A DNA stretch of 51,880 bases from Myxacorys californica WJT36-NPBG1 (GCA_019359315.1 JAHHHO010000039.1:1-51880), one strand, 5' to 3'; shown: positions 1 through 8,987, numbered from the stretch's first letter. A program made the numbers and translations. The notes: generated from the sequence alone by a model not told the origin.

Positions 1-279
1 AAACAGCACACCGGGTTGGAATCGGCTTAGGTACGCAACCAGGAAGCGGCCAACCGCCACTTTCGTCTCAGTTGCGTGGCGCAGTCGATTCTGCAACGGA
101 CGGGTTGTTCCGGCGCACAATCTGAACAATTTGGGTTTGCTCAAGGCAAGCAAACCGTGGGACAGAAGCTGCTGACGCTCTCTCGCAAAGTGCTCGACGA
201 TTTGCTGCAATTCATCTGGACGCAGTTCTCTCAGGGGCAAACGAGTCAGCAGATTTTGGAGGTGTTTCTACCCAGCTAA
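1..279 (+). pseudogene. C-terminal remnant of a DDE-type transposase
   Basis: The reading frame from base 1 resembles the C-terminus of a family of cyanobacterial DDE transposases (N-R-H-F-R-L-S-C-V-A-Q-S followed by a helical tail ending LEVFLPS). A TAG at 28-30 interrupts the frame, and no start codon with a ribosome binding site precedes the rest. I read it as the 3' end of a decayed transposase whose body lies left of the window. The family (IS701/IS4-like) is a guess from general resemblance. It could also be intact upstream with one nonsense mutation. Confidence 0.45.
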
Positions 280-366
280 TTTGCAAGCGATTTTCGCAAC
301 CGTTTTTCTACGTCTGTAACTTGCCAAGTTGTGTCCACAAACCCCTGAAAAAGAGTTTCTATTAAG

Positions 367-405
367 ATAGCCATCCTGCAATCTGTGTTGATGCAGAATG
401 GCTAT
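367..405. repeat. Imperfect 14-bp inverted repeat
   Basis: Arms ATAGCCATCCTGCA (367-380) and TGCAGAATGGCTAT (392-405) pair with one mismatch around an 11-base loop. The hairpin lies about 90 bases after the transposase remnant. It could be its terminator or part of the insertion sequence end. No T-run follows on either strand, so a terminator role is weak. Confidence 0.4.
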
Positions 406-473
406 AGCAGATTTGATCTAGGCGCTTCAATCTACCTGTAGGATTAAAAAATTTTTCAGATTAAGGAAATTTA

Positions 474-491
474 GAGAGCAGATGTTCTCTC
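474..491 (-). terminator. Possible terminator of the HU gene
   Basis: A short stem (GAGAG at 474-478 with CTCTC at 487-491) lies 20 bases downstream of the HU stop codon. On the minus strand it is followed by the T/A-rich TAAATTT. The stem is only 5 bp, so this is a tentative call. Confidence 0.3.
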
Positions 492-511
492 AATCACGCC
501 CAAATCCAAAA

Positions 512-787
512 TTACGACGCAACCCGCTCCTTAAACAGTTTGCCAGCAGAAAAAGCAGGAACCCGAGTTGCCGGAATTTGAATGGCATCTCCAGTTTGCG
601 GATTGCGTCCTTCACGGGCTTGTCGATCGCGCACTTCAAATGTGCCGAACCCAACTAGCGAAACTTTGTCTCCGGTAGAAACGGTATCGAGAATAGTATC
701 GATAATCGCTGAGAGAACAGCATCTGCCTCTTTTTTGGTGACATTTGCCTTATCTGCGATCGCGTCTACGAGTTCACCTTTGTTCAT
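512..787 (-). CDS. hup: DNA-binding protein HU
   Basis: Histone-like HU, a small homodimeric protein that bends and compacts DNA. The 91 residues match the family length (about 90) and layout: N-terminal MNKGELVDAIA helix pair, then GFGTFEVRDR, then the DNA-contacting beta-arm with R-N-P-Q-T-G, then the C-terminal helix with A-F-S-A-G-K-L-F-K. The ATG at 787 is preceded on the minus strand by GAGAGGAAA at good spacing, which fixes the start. It is monocistronic, separated from nth by about 230 bases that would hold both divergent promoters. IHF-type relatives are longer or lack this exact pattern, so HU is a secure call. Confidence 0.97.
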   Translation of the reverse strand: MNKGELVDAIADKANVTKKEADAVLSAIIDTILDTVSTGDKVSLVGFGTFEVRDRQAREGRNPQTGDAIQIPATRVPAFSAGKLFKERVAS

Positions 788-1047
788 TAGAATTTCCTCT
801 CATCAAAATCCTTGAAATTGTAGTCTACGAAGTCAAGGCGTGCAAGTGTACTAAATTAAGGTCAGAACAGTTCTGAACCGAGTTTGAGAATAGCCTCATC
901 AGGTTGTTTTGGCTAGGGTATTTCGCGAGCTAGAAGCTAACCGTTAGCCTGTTTGTCATGATGGGCGTACTCATTTCCTCTATTGATGCACGTTGACTTG
1001 ATACAACGTCTCTCCTTAGACAGAGATCCCTGACGGTTAAGAGATTC

Positions 1048-1713
1048 ATGACTGTTCAATCATCCTTTGACATCGACCGTGCGATCGCCCTTATCCGTGA
1101 GGCGGTAAAACCCTTTCCTAAAGCTGCCATGTTTGCGTTAGCAGAGGAAGGCTATACCTCGTTGTTTGAACAACTGATTGCTTGCTTGATTTCGATTCGG
1201 ACGTATGACGAAGTGAGTTTACCTGTGGCGCGCAGGTTGTTTGAGCGGGCGCATACCCCAGCAGCGATCGCGCAATTGACGCCCGACGAGATTGAATTGC
1301 TGATTCGAGAAAGCACCTATGCCGATCAGAAAGCAGGGCAGATTCGTGCCATCGCAACCCAAATCGTGACGCAGTACAACGGCGATGTACCTGCCGATCT
1401 CACAACGTTACTAAGTTTCAAGGGAATCGGTCCCAAATGCGCTCACTTGGCGCTCGGAGTGGCCTGCAACCAGCCCTTCATCAGCGTTGATGTTCACGTC
1501 CATCGGGTGACGAATCGCTGGGGCTACGTTCAAACTAAAACACCTGAAAAGACAACGCTGGCACTAGAAGCGACATTACCGCCGCCCTACTGGATCGAGA
1601 TCAATCAGCTACTTGTGCCCTTCGGGAAGCATATCTGCACCGGAAAACAGCCGCACTGCTCTACTTGCCCAGTAGAATCAATGTGTCAAAAAATTGGAGT
1701 AGAACACGATTGA
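1048..1713 (+). CDS. nth: Endonuclease III-like DNA glycosylase/AP lyase
   Basis: Base-excision repair enzyme of the HhH-GPD superfamily, which removes oxidised pyrimidines and nicks the abasic site. The helix-hairpin-helix region F-K-G-I-G-P-K carries the Schiff-base lysine (K130), and S-V-D-V-H-V-H-R-V carries the catalytic aspartate (D148). The C-terminal cluster loop has cysteines 197, 204, 207 and 213, exactly the C-X6-C-X2-C-X5-C pattern for the [4Fe-4S] cluster. Length (221 residues) is normal. Sequence around the hairpin (GPKCAHLAL in place of the commoner GRKTANVVL) suggests a divergent Nth subfamily, so substrate preference may differ from the E. coli enzyme. Confidence 0.9.
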   Translation: MTVQSSFDIDRAIALIREAVKPFPKAAMFALAEEGYTSLFEQLIACLISIRTYDEVSLPVARRLFERAHTPAAIAQLTPDEIELLIRESTYADQKAGQIRAIATQIVTQYNGDVPADLTTLLSFKGIGPKCAHLALGVACNQPFISVDVHVHRVTNRWGYVQTKTPEKTTLALEATLPPPYWIEINQLLVPFGKHICTGKQPHCSTCPVESMCQKIGVEHD

Positions 1714-1774
1714 GGCAAAAGAAGTGATAGGTTAATAACTTGCCTATTTGTCTGATCTTCTGGACGTACAACCC

Positions 1775-2020
1775 ATGCAAGACGCGATTGATCCTAATCT
1801 CTCCGACTCGGGATTAGTTCCTCCCAAGGTCGAACCTGTGAAAACCACCCTACGGGACGACATTGCGCAAGGGCTAGAGTTCGTGCGGTTTGTCTGGCGC
1901 ATCTCCAGTCGTATTCGAGGTAGCTGGAATCGTTTTCGGTTTGTGGTAGGTCTGATTTTTTGGAAACCGTTTTTACCCGACGATCCTTCGGAGCTTGGCA
2001 CAGCCAATCGCGATTCGTAG
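1775..2020 (+). CDS. Small hypothetical protein with repeat-derived C-terminus
   Basis: An 81-residue reading frame from the ATG at 1775; a TTG at 1748 would add nine residues. I do not recognise a family. The middle is arginine-rich and amphipathic (R-I-S-S-R-I-R-G-S-W-N-R-F-R-F) followed by a short hydrophobic stretch (VVGLIFWKPFL), which could associate with a membrane. The last residues, P-S-E-L-G-T-A-N-R-D-S, are encoded by a copy of the dispersed hairpin repeat at 1982-2011, also found inside pipY. No strong ribosome binding site precedes the ATG, so coding status is moderate. Confidence 0.45.
   Translation: MQDAIDPNLSDSGLVPPKVEPVKTTLRDDIAQGLEFVRFVWRISSRIRGSWNRFRFVVGLIFWKPFLPDDPSELGTANRDS
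1982..2011 (+). repeat. Dispersed hairpin repeat, copy 1
   Basis: About 30 bases with core GCTTGGC-ACA-GCCAATCGC, whose TTGGC/GCCAA arms form a small hairpin with a 3-base loop. Related copies lie at 14345-14371 (inside pipY) and 46152-46181 (between pstA and pstB, opposite strand). This copy encodes the C-terminal S-E-L-G-T-A-N-R of the preceding small protein. Confidence 0.65.
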
Positions 2021-2077
2021 AAGATCGTAACCTGTAGAGGAGCTTACTCCTAACCCCTGTCTGTGTGATGGAGCAAT

Positions 2078-2602
2078 ATGGTGTATTACGACCCCTATCA
2101 ATTTGACTTTGTATCGCGACTTGAAGAAAATTGGCAGACGATTAGAACTGAACTAGATCGGCTGGGGTCTAACGATTTCGTTCCCTATCCAGAAAAATAT
2201 CTTCTTCAAAAGAGAACTGGATGGGAAATTTTTGGTATCTACTTTCTTGGTGTCAAGATTGATGTCAATTGTGAGCTTTGCCCGGAGACTGCGAAACTGG
2301 TCAAATCTGTTCCAGGCATGATTACTGCAGGCTTCTCCCGGCTTGCTCCTGGAGCACATATTGTTCCTCATGCAGGTAAACCAACCAATGTGTTTCGCTG
2401 CCATTTAGGGTTGGATGTACCTGAAAAATGTGCCATGCGAGTCGCAACAGAGATCAAGCAGTGGGTCAATGGAAAGGGGATGGTGTTTGATGACACCTCC
2501 GAGCATGAAGCTTGGAATCTGAGCGATCGACACAGAGATATTCTGCTGTTAGATTTTAGAATTCCTGAGGGTTTCGAGGTGATTCGTAATCCGCAACATT
2601 AA
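2078..2602 (+). CDS. Aspartyl/asparaginyl beta-hydroxylase-family dioxygenase
   Basis: Predicted cytoplasmic Fe(II)/2-oxoglutarate-dependent hydroxylase of the Asp_Arg_Hydrox family (jelly-roll fold). Diagnostic stretches are P-H-A-G-K-P-T-N-V-F-R-C-H-L-G-L (98-112) and V-F-D-D-T-S-E-H-E-A-W-N (136-147), then R-H-R-D-I-L-L-L-D-F. H109 and H143 fit the metal-binding histidines, and the arginine of R-H-R-D is the usual 2-oxoglutarate contact. No signal peptide is visible. A GGAG lies upstream of the ATG at 2078. The 174-residue length covers the catalytic domain only. The substrate cannot be deduced; relatives act on peptides, free amino acids or lipids. Confidence 0.85.
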   Translation: MVYYDPYQFDFVSRLEENWQTIRTELDRLGSNDFVPYPEKYLLQKRTGWEIFGIYFLGVKIDVNCELCPETAKLVKSVPGMITAGFSRLAPGAHIVPHAGKPTNVFRCHLGLDVPEKCAMRVATEIKQWVNGKGMVFDDTSEHEAWNLSDRHRDILLLDFRIPEGFEVIRNPQH

Positions 2603-2750
2603 TATAATCTCATCAATGCATGAAGTTGAGACGCCACGGGTAAACTGAGAAAGTCAATCACAAACTAAGGGTACTTTCATCGCCTGCACCCTCTTTTTTG
2701 CGATTCAGATTGCAGGTTAAGCCCTATCTAAAACACTTATCTAAAACAAT

Positions 2751-3377
2751 ATGGAGTGGCACGTAACAGACGCGCAAAGTTTGGCAATCATTGATCGCGA
2801 AATTGGCGATCACGTTCTTTCACCCGCAGAATATGAGATTGTGCGGCGAGTCGTTTACGCCACGGCAGACTTTGAGTACAAGTCACTGATTCATTTTTCT
2901 GACTTGGCATTGCAGTCTGGAGCTGCCGCTCTCGCCGCGCGTACCACCATCATTGTTGATGTGCCCACGGTGCAAGTCGGCATTAACACCACAATTCAAA
3001 CCACGTTTTCAAATCCAATCTATTGCAGCATAGAGGCAATTACTCGTCCTCAGAAAGAAAAAACAAAATCCGCATGGGGCATTCAAACCTTAGCTCGCCG
3101 CTATCCTGAAGGAATCTTTGTCGTCGGGCAATCGCAGACTGCCTTGTCTGCTTTGGTTGAATTGATTGACGCTGAAGAAATTAAGCCTGCCCTAGTGGTT
3201 GCGACTCCTGCGGGATTTATTGATGCTGATCTCGCTAAAACTCGTTTAGAAGAATCCTTAGTTCCGCATATTCGGACACAAGGGCGCAAAGGAAGTGCCG
3301 TGGTTGCGGCTGCGATCGTCAATGGTTTAGTTGATCTAGCATGGCAAGCTTATGGCAGTGAAGGCAATGGTGGATAG
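2751..3377 (+). CDS. cobH: Precorrin-8X methylmutase (CobH/CbiC family)
   Basis: Corrin-ring enzyme that moves the C-11 methyl group to C-12 to give hydrogenobyrinate or cobyrinate in B12 synthesis. Family features are S-P-A-E-Y-E-I-V-R-R-V (24-34), the substrate-binding V-D-V-P-T-V-Q-V-G-I region, A-T-P-A-G-F-I-D-A, and the late R-K-G-S-A-V-V-A-A-A-I-V-N. Length (208) is typical. One oddity: the position aligned with the active-site histidine of Pseudomonas denitrificans CobH (V-R-M-V-H-A-C-G) holds tyrosine here (V-R-R-V-V-Y-A-T-A-D). No cob neighbours are in the window, so it stands alone, as scattered B12 genes often do in cyanobacteria. Confidence 0.9.
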   Translation: MEWHVTDAQSLAIIDREIGDHVLSPAEYEIVRRVVYATADFEYKSLIHFSDLALQSGAAALAARTTIIVDVPTVQVGINTTIQTTFSNPIYCSIEAITRPQKEKTKSAWGIQTLARRYPEGIFVVGQSQTALSALVELIDAEEIKPALVVATPAGFIDADLAKTRLEESLVPHIRTQGRKGSAVVAAAIVNGLVDLAWQAYGSEGNGG

Positions 3378-3884
3378 CTAGAACAGACTCACAATAGCGA
3401 AGGCCAACGCGGAACTCAGAGGGAGGGAATGAAGGGCAGACAAGGCAGCGAAGCAGAGTTGCCACTCCCTCTTTGAACCAAGGCAAAAACCTGGTAAACT
3501 TGTATTGCTCACCCACTCGCATGGCTGAAAAAAGGCTTGAAGCACGCCGCCTGCAACAAGTGTGAGCAACATGGCAGCCGTAGAGGAAGCGGCAAACCCA
3601 AAAGACAAATTAAGACCGTTCTTATTAGCTTCAGTTAGCAGCTGCACTTCAGCGAAGCAAGGTGGGGGTACTTCACGAGAATGTCTTAGATGGGGTAGTG
3701 TTTGTCTAGATTTGCCTTAAACTTGTTTGTACACGAAGTTTTTGCCGGTAGCAGCCAATCAGCTACAAACAGTTGTTCTACTGGGTCGTACTGCTACATC
3801 AGTCCTGTTGCTTGGTTAAAGGGTTCAATTCCTAACGATCTGCGCTCCGATTGTACTTCCACACCAGACCACCCTGGATAATCC
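3378..3884. other. 507-bp gap before the efflux genes
   Basis: Nothing here could be assigned with confidence. A minus-strand frame (3378-3647) would give an 89-residue product with two hydrophobic stretches, but it starts at GTG, lacks a ribosome binding site and matches no family I know. The right half presumably holds the promoter of the RND pair. I saw no clear TetR- or MarR-type palindrome and no adjacent regulator gene. Confidence 0.4.
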
Positions 3885-5318
3885 ATGAATGGCGAAGAAA
3901 CCAATCGAAAATTGACCGTTCAAACTCCTGCTGAAGTAGACATCTCGTCTTCAAATCATCAGGGAACTCCGCCCCCACGCTGGCGACGATTTCTCCTTCC
4001 TGGCCTAATAGGGTTAGCGATCGCGGGTGGAGTCGGCTGGATTGTGTTTAACCGGCTCATTCTGCCGCTGATAATGGCAAGCCAGATGAAGGCTCAGCCC
4101 ACACCTGTGCCGCTTGCAAATCCTCAAGCAGCGACCATTGAAGATAGTTCAGACTATGCGGCAAATCTAGATTCGCGGCAGTCTGTGACGCTACAACCCC
4201 GCGTTTCAGGACAGATTTCCGCCATTTATGTAAGACCCGGCGATCGGGTGGAAGCGGGGAAGCCGATCCTGCAAATCGATGCGGCTGAACAACGTGCCCA
4301 GGTCGCGAGTCGCCAAGCTGCCACTCAGACGGCGGCGGCTGAAATTGAATCGGCTCAAGCAGATGTAGACAACGCCAACGAAACCTTACGATCGCTCGTT
4401 GCTCGACGCGAGACAGCCGTCGCAAACGTGCAGCTAAATCAGCGAGAGTATGATCGGTATCTAGAGCTTCAGCGCCAAGGCGCAACCAGTAAGCAAGTTC
4501 TAGACCAGCGGCTAAATGCTCTGCAAACGGCGCGAGCCGCCCTACAAGAAGCAGAAGCAGAACTTCAAGCACAACGCTCCGCGATTAATCGCGCTAAGAC
4601 AACAGTGCTGAGGAATCAACGCGCCTTTGAGCAAACCCAGGCAAATGTTGCCGAAGGGCAAGCCCAATTGCAGTACTACACGATTACTGCCCCCTTCTCA
4701 GGCACAGTCAGCGATATTCCGGTCAAGGTGGGAGACACAGTCAGCAACACCACTCAGCTTTTCAACATTACTCAAAATGAGCAGTTAGACATTCAGATTC
4801 AGATTCCATTGGAGCGCTCTTCTGCTTTGCGACTGGGGTTGCCTGTGAAACTGCTAGACGATCAAAGCCGAGAGATCCAAACTGGGCGGATTTCATTTAT
4901 TGCGCCGAATGTCGATCCGGCTACTCAGTCAGTGCAGGTCAAGGCACGGTTTGAGAATGGCGCGGACAAATTTCGCACGTCGCAATTTGTTCGTGCCAGA
5001 GTGGTGTGGAGTAAGCGCCCGGGCATCCTCGTGCCGACAACCGCGATTTCTCGCTTAGGCGGAAGAGATTTTATGTTCGTTGCGGCTCCGTTCAAGGAGT
5101 CGGGATGTACCGCTCCTGCCCAATCGCCGTCAGGCGCAGCCGCCGAAGTGAGTCCTGATCAACTCGTTGCTGCCCAAAAGCCCGTCCAGCTAGGCAAGAT
5201 TGTCGGCAACAACCAAGAAGTTTTAGAAGGGCTTCGTGAGAACGATCGCATTGTGACGGCTGGCATTCTTCAATTGCAAAACTGTATGCCGATCTCGGAT
5301 GGAGCGCAAGCTCAATAG
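3885..5318 (+). CDS. RND efflux membrane fusion (periplasmic adaptor) protein
   Basis: Adaptor of a tripartite efflux pump, linking an inner-membrane RND transporter to an outer-membrane channel. Residues 1-35 are polar and cytoplasmic. A membrane anchor lies at about 36-60. Next comes the lipoyl/barrel-sandwich half (V-S-G-Q-I-S-A-I-Y-V-R-P-G-D-R-V-E-A-G), a long Ala/Gln-rich alpha-helical hairpin at about 115-255, the second lipoyl half (Y-Y-T-I-T-A-P-F-S-G-T-V) and beta-barrel and membrane-proximal domains. A Ser/Ala-rich, cysteine-containing insertion precedes the C-terminus. The RND gene follows 37 bases later, so the two form an operon. No TolC-type gene is nearby, so the outer-membrane partner must be encoded elsewhere. 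Confidence 0.93.
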   Translation: MNGEETNRKLTVQTPAEVDISSSNHQGTPPPRWRRFLLPGLIGLAIAGGVGWIVFNRLILPLIMASQMKAQPTPVPLANPQAATIEDSSDYAANLDSRQSVTLQPRVSGQISAIYVRPGDRVEAGKPILQIDAAEQRAQVASRQAATQTAAAEIESAQADVDNANETLRSLVARRETAVANVQLNQREYDRYLELQRQGATSKQVLDQRLNALQTARAALQEAEAELQAQRSAINRAKTTVLRNQRAFEQTQANVAEGQAQLQYYTITAPFSGTVSDIPVKVGDTVSNTTQLFNITQNEQLDIQIQIPLERSSALRLGLPVKLLDDQSREIQTGRISFIAPNVDPATQSVQVKARFENGADKFRTSQFVRARVVWSKRPGILVPTTAISRLGGRDFMFVAAPFKESGCTAPAQSPSGAAAEVSPDQLVAAQKPVQLGKIVGNNQEVLEGLRENDRIVTAGILQLQNCMPISDGAQAQ

Positions 5319-5355
5319 GATAGGGATTGGAGTTGTCTCTACAGGCACTGGCATC

Positions 5356-8300
5356 ATGATTCTGTCAATTTCTAATTTCTTCATCAAGCGTCCCGTTTTC
5401 GCGACCGTTTGTTCGATCATCATCACGCTGTTGGGAATTGCTTGTATTCCAACGTTGCCGATCGCGCAATACCCAGAGATTGCCTCCCCCCAAGTCACGG
5501 TTACCTCAAACTATGTCGGCGCAAACGCGGAAGTTGTGGAATCGACCGTGACGAATATTTTAGAGCGGGAATTGAATGGCATTAACGGTGTCAGGTATAT
5601 CAAGTCTACGAGTGACAACACGGGAACGAGCAACATTACCCTGACGTTTGATTTAGGGCGCGACCAAGACCTCGCCGCCGTTGATGTTCAAAATCGCGTG
5701 TCTACTGCGCTTTCACGACTGCCAGCGCCTGTGAACCAAACGGGCGTGCAGGTGACGAAAACAAACAATAACTTTCTGTTAGCGATCGGGCTGTATGCCG
5801 AGCGTGATCAGAAAACGGGACAGGATCTCTACGATGATATCTACCTGAGCAACTATGCTGACCTTTACCTTGCCGATGCCGTCAGGCGGATTAAAGGCGT
5901 GGGCGAGGTGCAGATTTTTGGCGAGCGCACCTACGCAATGCGACTTTGGCTCGATCCTGAGCGACTTGCTAGTCGGGCCACCACACCGCAAGAGGTCGTG
6001 ACGGCACTCCAGCAGCAAAACCTACAAGTGGGGGCAGGGCAAATCGGACAGCCGCCTGCCTTGCCCGGACAGCAGTATCAATACTCGGTGACTGCCCAAG
6101 GACGACTCAAAACCACTGAGGAATTTAATGATGTCGTAATCAAAACGACTAGTACGGGAACGCTCGTTCGGCTTAGAGATGTGGGTCGGGCGGAGCTGGG
6201 TGCAGAAAACTACGGCTCGGTGTTGCGGTTTACGCCCAACGATCGAATTACTCACCGAGGAGTCGGGCTAGGCGTCAACCAGCAGTTTGGCAGTAATGCG
6301 CTAGATGTTGCCAAAGCGGTTAAAGAAGAAATGCAGCAGCTTTCGGCAAATTTTCCGCCGGGGATGAAGTATGCGATCGCATTTGACACCACGACATTTA
6401 TTGATGCGGGCGCTAGAGAGGTGGTGCAATCGCTGATTGAAGCCGTGATTTTGGTAGTCATTATCTTGTTTTTATTTTTACAAGATTGGCGAGCTGCCTT
6501 GATTACTTCGATCGTGATTCCAATTGCATTCATTGGCACATTCATCTTTGTTAAATTATTGGGTTTTTCGATTAATACGCTGACCCTGTTTGGGTTGACG
6601 CTAGCGACTGGATTAGTGGTTGATGATGCCATTGTGATCATCGAAGACATTACTCGCCGCATTCAAGAGGGAATGCGACCGAGGGAAGCCGCGATCGCAT
6701 CGATGGACGTCCTGTTTGGTGTTGTGATTGCGACATCGCTAGTTTTGATTACCGTGTTTGTCCCGGTTGCTTTTTTTCCGGGAACAACAGGGCAACTCTA
6801 CCGACAGTTTGCGCTGACGATCGCGTTTTCAGTTACGGTATCTACGTTTAATGCGGTCACGTTCACGCCGATGTTGTCAGCGTTGTTACTACGACCAGGG
6901 CAGACGCCGATTCGTAATAATTGGTTTTTCGATCGAATTAATTGGGCGATTGATAAAACTCGCGAAAGCTATGGTCGGAATCTTAGCCGAGCAATCCGGC
7001 GAAAAAGCCTTGTCCTGACCGTTTTTGCGGGCGCATTGGTGCTGACCTATTTTGCGTACAACTTTGTGCCTCAAGCCTTCATTCCCGATGAAGACCAGGG
7101 CGTTTTTATTACCGTCGTTCAGGCACCAGAAGGCGTATCGCTCGATTACACAGAAAAAGTGTTGGAGAAAGCTGAAGCCATCCTGAAAGAACAGCCCGAA
7201 GTGACGAATATTTTTGCGGTGGGCGGATTTAGTTTCGGAGGTGCGACTCCCAACAACGGCTTAATTTTCACAACCTTAAAGCCGTGGGAAGAACGAACAG
7301 GCGCGAATCAAACGCTTGCTGCGATCATTGGCGGATTTTTTCCGCAACCCTCTGGACTGTTTCCTAAAATGGCATCAATTCAGGATGCAACGGTTCTTCC
7401 CTTTAACTTGCCAGCTGTTCCGGGGATTGGCAGTTTTGGCGGATTCGAGTTTCACTTGCAAGATCGCACTGGTCTAGGGTTTGCTGCTCTCGGGGAGACA
7501 CTGGGCAAATTTGTCGCACGAGCAACTGCGTATCCTTCGGCGCAAAGCCCTCAGATCACTGGTTTGCGACCCAATTTCAATGGAAATACCCCCCAGATCT
7601 CTGTTGAAGTCGATCGCGTTCGAGCCACTCAGCTTCAAGTTTCGCTCGAAGATATCTTCAACACGCTACAAATCTTTTTAGGCTCTACTTACGTTAACGA
7701 TTTCAACCAGTTCAACCGCGCGTATCGGGTGTATGTGCAAGCCGATCGCCAGTTTCGCTCAAATCCTGAGGACATTAAACGGCTCTATGTTCGCAGCCCT
7801 GGCGTAAACGGGGCTCCCGGACAGATGATTCCCTTGAGCAACTTGGTGAAGATCACCCAAACTAACGGTCCGTCAATTATTAATCACTACAATCTGTTTC
7901 GCTCTGTTGAAATTAACGGAGCGCCCGCACCCGGATCGAGTTCAGGACAGACCATTAAGGCAATGGAAGCGGTTGCCCAAGAAACGCTGCCACGCGGATT
8001 TGATTTCCAGTGGTCGGGGCTATCGCTAGAGGAACTAGAGTCAGGCGGAGCAGCGGTTTTTATTTTTGGATTGGCGATCGTGTTTGTCTTCCTGACGTTG
8101 GCAGCGCAGTATGAGAACTACATCGATCCAATCATCATCATGCTGACGGTGCCCCTCGCGATCTTAGGCGCACTGCTAGCAATTGTGCTGCGCGGCACAG
8201 CAAACGATGTCTATACCCAAATTGGATTTGTCATGCTGATCGGCATGGCAAGTAAAAACTCTATTCTGATCGTTGAATTTGCCAATGAAGAGCGAGAAAA

Positions 8301-8661
8301 AGGAAAGGGGATTGCCAGTGCCGTGGTTGAGGCGGGACGGGAACGATTGCGCCCAATTCTGATGACGGCGATCGCGACAACAGTGGGTGCAGTTCCGCTC
8401 GTGATTGCCACGGGTCCTGGAGCGGCGGCTCGTCAATCGTTGGGAACCGCGATCGTAGGTGGAATGGTTGTAGCAACGTTTCTCAGCTTATTTATTGTTC
8501 CTGTGCTTTACATTGTTATCAAATCCGCCGAGGCCCGGTTTAAGCGTTCTCCAAGACCCATTCTTATGGATGAAACGCGAGATGGACATGGCAGCAATCG
8601 TCCGAGCAGAGAAGCCGCAGCGCGCCACTCCTCCTCGGACGGAGATGGACATAGCTCCTAG
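5356..8661 (+). CDS. RND family multidrug efflux transporter (HAE1 type)
   Basis: Proton-driven inner-membrane exporter of the AcrB/HAE1 family, working with the adaptor just upstream. The N-terminus MILSISNFFIKRPVFATV is the classic first RND helix, which favours the ATG at 5356 over 5299 (inside the adaptor gene). The TM4 motif G-L-V-V-D-D-A-I-V-I-I-E-D has the proton-relay Asp pair. The second half repeats the layout with a further helix bundle (Q-I-G-F-V-M-L-I-G-M-A-S-K-N-S-I). Length is about 1101 residues against a usual 1030-1060; the excess is a hydrophilic tail rich in Arg, His and Ser. Exported compounds cannot be predicted. Confidence 0.95.
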   Translation: MILSISNFFIKRPVFATVCSIIITLLGIACIPTLPIAQYPEIASPQVTVTSNYVGANAEVVESTVTNILERELNGINGVRYIKSTSDNTGTSNITLTFDLGRDQDLAAVDVQNRVSTALSRLPAPVNQTGVQVTKTNNNFLLAIGLYAERDQKTGQDLYDDIYLSNYADLYLADAVRRIKGVGEVQIFGERTYAMRLWLDPERLASRATTPQEVVTALQQQNLQVGAGQIGQPPALPGQQYQYSVTAQGRLKTTEEFNDVVIKTTSTGTLVRLRDVGRAELGAENYGSVLRFTPNDRITHRGVGLGVNQQFGSNALDVAKAVKEEMQQLSANFPPGMKYAIAFDTTTFIDAGAREVVQSLIEAVILVVIILFLFLQDWRAALITSIVIPIAFIGTFIFVKLLGFSINTLTLFGLTLATGLVVDDAIVIIEDITRRIQEGMRPREAAIASMDVLFGVVIATSLVLITVFVPVAFFPGTTGQLYRQFALTIAFSVTVSTFNAVTFTPMLSALLLRPGQTPIRNNWFFDRINWAIDKTRESYGRNLSRAIRRKSLVLTVFAGALVLTYFAYNFVPQAFIPDEDQGVFITVVQAPEGVSLDYTEKVLEKAEAILKEQPEVTNIFAVGGFSFGGATPNNGLIFTTLKPWEERTGANQTLAAIIGGFFPQPSGLFPKMASIQDATVLPFNLPAVPGIGSFGGFEFHLQDRTGLGFAALGETLGKFVARATAYPSAQSPQITGLRPNFNGNTPQISVEVDRVRATQLQVSLEDIFNTLQIFLGSTYVNDFNQFNRAYRVYVQADRQFRSNPEDIKRLYVRSPGVNGAPGQMIPLSNLVKITQTNGPSIINHYNLFRSVEINGAPAPGSSSGQTIKAMEAVAQETLPRGFDFQWSGLSLEELESGGAAVFIFGLAIVFVFLTLAAQYENYIDPIIIMLTVPLAILGALLAIVLRGTANDVYTQIGFVMLIGMASKNSILIVEFANEEREKGKGIASAVVEAGRERLRPILMTAIATTVGAVPLVIATGPGAAARQSLGTAIVGGMVVATFLSLFIVPVLYIVIKSAEARFKRSPRPILMDETRDGHGSNRPSREAAARHSSSDGDGHSS

Positions 8662-8690
8662 ATCAGAACTGAGGGACGCTCAACAATCCG

Positions 8691-8987
8691 CTAGCTTCTA
8701 CTGGGAAGCTGAATCCTGGCTGTGCCAATTGGAATTTCTCCGCGCAGTCCAACCCGTTGACCCGTTACTCCATAAAGCAGGATTCCATCGTTTGAGGTTT
8801 TCATCTGCACTTCTCTGAATTCCACTTGCAAGTCACCGCCCGGAGCTACAGGCTGATCAAACGCGATCGCTAATCGATTCTGACTCAAGTTAATTTTGGA
8901 TGGGACTTCCTTACCCGACTGGTCAATCACTCGGACTCCATCAAACTTCTCCATTTGGCGGGGAATGGAAATCATCAGGTCTTTCAA
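8691..8987 (-). pseudogene. DUF2808-like fragment lacking its N-terminus
   Basis: The frame matches the C-terminal part of cyanobacterial DUF2808 proteins, exported proteins of unknown function: a L-A-I-A-F-D-Q-P-V-A-P-G-G core, G-I-L-L-Y-G-V-T-G, then G-E-I-P-I-G-T-A-R-I-Q. Intact members are about 150-180 residues with a signal peptide. Here fewer than 100 residues remain, an in-frame TAG lies just upstream of the first possible start (TTG), and no signal peptide exists. I read it as a 5'-truncated remnant. It is convergent with the RND gene, 29 bases away. Confidence 0.55.

Noticed and set aside
3378-3647. A minus-strand 89-residue two-helix protein
   Set aside because: GTG start with no ribosome binding site, no family match, and it begins right at the cobH stop. 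I keep it only as a note in the gap entry.
3815-3835. A T-loop-like GGGTTCAATTCC before the efflux genes
   Set aside because: No acceptor or anticodon stem can be formed around it, so it is not a tRNA.
4057-4572. A minus-strand frame of 171 codons inside the adaptor gene
   Set aside because: It lies antisense to the coiled-coil coding region of the membrane fusion protein, has no ribosome binding site, and its Leu-rich content mirrors the Gln/Ala-rich sense strand.
8495-8818. A plus-strand frame overlapping the RND 3' end
   Set aside because: It is out of frame with the transporter and continues into the DUF2808 fragment antisense, with no start signal.
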